A stretch of DNA of 64,000 nucleotides from CAVRUZ01 sp963724495. Its GTDB lineage: Bacteria > Actinomycetota > Actinomycetes > Propionibacteriales > DAIQRJ01. Each line of letters starts with the position of its first letter. Positions within the stretch are counted from its first letter, which is position 1. Positions 63,082 through 64,000 of this stretch are shown in pieces. The notes under the pieces were generated by a model. The model had not been told where the DNA came from and did not search any database. It worked only from the letters and a program-made list of their open reading frames with translations. A program made the position numbers and the translations under genes. The DNA is taken from assembly GCA_963724495.1 (NCBI GenBank), contig CAVRUZ010000002.1, positions 744,001 through 808,000 of the forward strand, given 5' to 3'.

Positions 63082-63160
63082 CCGGGCAGAAGTGGCCGCC
63101 ACATCGTCAGATTCGGCGGTCGGGCGGCCGCTCGGCGATCTGGCGGCCACTTCTGCCCGG
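63082..63160. terminator. Perfect 20-bp inverted repeat downstream of der
   Basis: 63082-63101 is exactly inverted at 63141-63160, with a 39-bp spacer, about 10 bp after the der stop codon. It may end der transcription or be a dispersed palindromic repeat; there is no T-tract. Confidence 0.6.
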
Positions 63161-63170
63161 CACGACGCGG

Positions 63171-64000
63171 TCAGCGGCGCTGGTCGCCGCGGCCGCGCTT
63201 CTCGCGCACGCGCATCGTCACCTCGACCGGCGACCCGACGAAGCCGAACTCCTCGCGCAGGCGGCGCTCGATGTAGCGGCGGTAACCCGCCTCGAGGAAG
63301 CCAGACGTGAACAGGACGAAGCGCGGCGGCTTGCTGGCGGCCTGCGTCCCGAACATCACCTTCGGCTGCTTGCCACTGCGCACGGGATGCGGGTTCTCGG
63401 CGGCCAGGCGGCCGAGGAAGGTGTTGAGCCGGCCGGTGCCGATCCGGGTGCTCCAGCCTTCGAGCGCTCCCTCGATGGCGGGGACGAGCTTGTCGATGCC
63501 GCGGCCGGTCTGCGCGGAGATGTTGACCCGCTGCGCCCAGGGCACCCGGACAAGCTGGCGATCGATCTCGCGCTCGAGGTAGCGGCGACGCTCCTCGTCC
63601 ATCAGGTCCCACTTGTTGAAGGCGAGCACGAGGGCGCGGCCGGTCTCGACAACGGTCGAGATCACCCGCAGGTCCTGCTCCGACATCGGCTCAGCGGCAT
63701 CGAGCAGCACCACGGCCACCTCGGCGCGCTCGATCGCCACCTGCGTGCGCAGCGTCGCGTAGAACTCGTGCCCCTTGGCGTGCGCGGACTTGCGGCGGAT
63801 GCCGGCGGTGTCGATGAACCGCCATGGCTTCCCACCCAGATCGACCAACTCGTCGACCGGATCCACCGTGGTGCCGGCCACCGAGTCGACCACGACGCGC
63901 TCGGAGCCGGCGATGCGGTTCAGCAGGCTCGACTTGCCCACATTGGGCTTGCCCACGAGAGCGACCCGATGCGGTCCCTCGACGGCGTCGGTCTCCCGCG
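63171..64000 (-). CDS. der: GTPase Der (EngA), partial at the window edge
   Basis: The second GTPase domain and C-terminal KH-like domain of the ribosome-assembly GTPase Der. G1 is GKPNVGKSSLLNR, followed by VVVDSVAGTTVDPVDELV, the G3 DTAG, G4 NKWD and G5 SAQTG. The KH end is RRLREEFGFVGSPVEV. The frame is open through position 64000, where the first domain would begin, so only the 3' part is seen. It is core genome next to the tRNA-Pro gene. Confidence 0.95.
   Translation of the reverse strand, partial: RETDAVEGPHRVALVGKPNVGKSSLLNRIAGSERVVVDSVAGTTVDPVDELVDLGGKPWRFIDTAGIRRKSAHAKGHEFYATLRTQVAIERAEVAVVLLDAAEPMSEQDLRVISTVVETGRALVLAFNKWDLMDEERRRYLEREIDRQLVRVPWAQRVNISAQTGRGIDKLVPAIEGALEGWSTRIGTGRLNTFLGRLAAENPHPVRSGKQPKVMFGTQAASKPPRFVLFTSGFLEAGYRRYIERRLREEFGFVGSPVEVTMRVREKRGRGDQRR

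Overview
The window is GC-rich DNA (roughly two thirds G+C) with many GTG starts. It carries mycothiol-type DinB/maleylpyruvate-isomerase proteins, an F420-type luciferase-like oxidoreductase, an actinobacterial PGM1-type ATP-grasp ligase, LuxR and GyrI-like regulators, and leaderless promoters. I read it as a chromosome of a member of the Actinomycetota, plausibly near the Nocardioidaceae. The family assignment is only a guess. The right edge is core genome: the 3' part of der and a tRNA-Pro(GGG) gene.

Layout. 0.1-15.7 kb: housekeeping and accessory metabolic genes. They include an RNA methyltransferase, an FGGY sugar kinase, a CBS protein, a stand-alone LigD-type polymerase, a decayed sulfonate/taurine-type ABC locus, an HD-GYP/LuxR sensor broken by a frameshift, and a MarR/cupin divergent pair. 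15.9-21.5 kb: a FemAB-like acyltransferase, a NUDIX hydrolase, a cluster of small cysteine-containing proteins, a YjbR-like protein and an NmrA-like reductase. 21.8-24.0 kb: a PGM1-like peptide ligase followed by a gamma-glutamylcyclotransferase-like gene. 24.1-26.4 kb: two phosphotransferase genes bracketed by two copies of a previously unfamiliar repeat. 26.4-40.8 kb: hydrolases, a nitrilase, a sugar-phosphate isomerase, an ECF nickel/cobalt importer operon (cbiMNQO-like) ending in a Fur-family regulator, and assorted small enzymes.

40.98-62.99 kb is an accretion zone at the tRNA-Pro gene. The tRNA 3' part occurs as the intact gene at the right end, as near-perfect 45-46 bp copies at 57.4 and 53.4 kb, and as a degenerate 30-bp remnant at 40.98 kb. 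Two integrase genes each sit just upstream of a copy. Each of the two youngest units has its own paired, regularly phased short repeats at both ends that look like integrase arm sites. The rightmost unit carries a rolling-circle Rep gene like those of actinomycete integrative elements (AICE, the pSAM2 type). Fragments of the same Rep and Int families lie at 45.6 and 47.5 kb, so at least one older element has decayed further left. Cargo includes a regulator/SDR/alcohol dehydrogenase/MFS cluster around a perfect operator palindrome, a low-GC alpha/beta hydrolase, a phage capsid remnant and MarR/isomerase genes.

A striking feature is the number of genes whose protein sequence is well preserved but runs through two or more reading frames. 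At least 16 loci are affected, most densely at 43-63 kb. Either the assembly has uncorrected single-base indels or much of the accessory DNA has very recently been inactivated; sequence alone cannot separate these.
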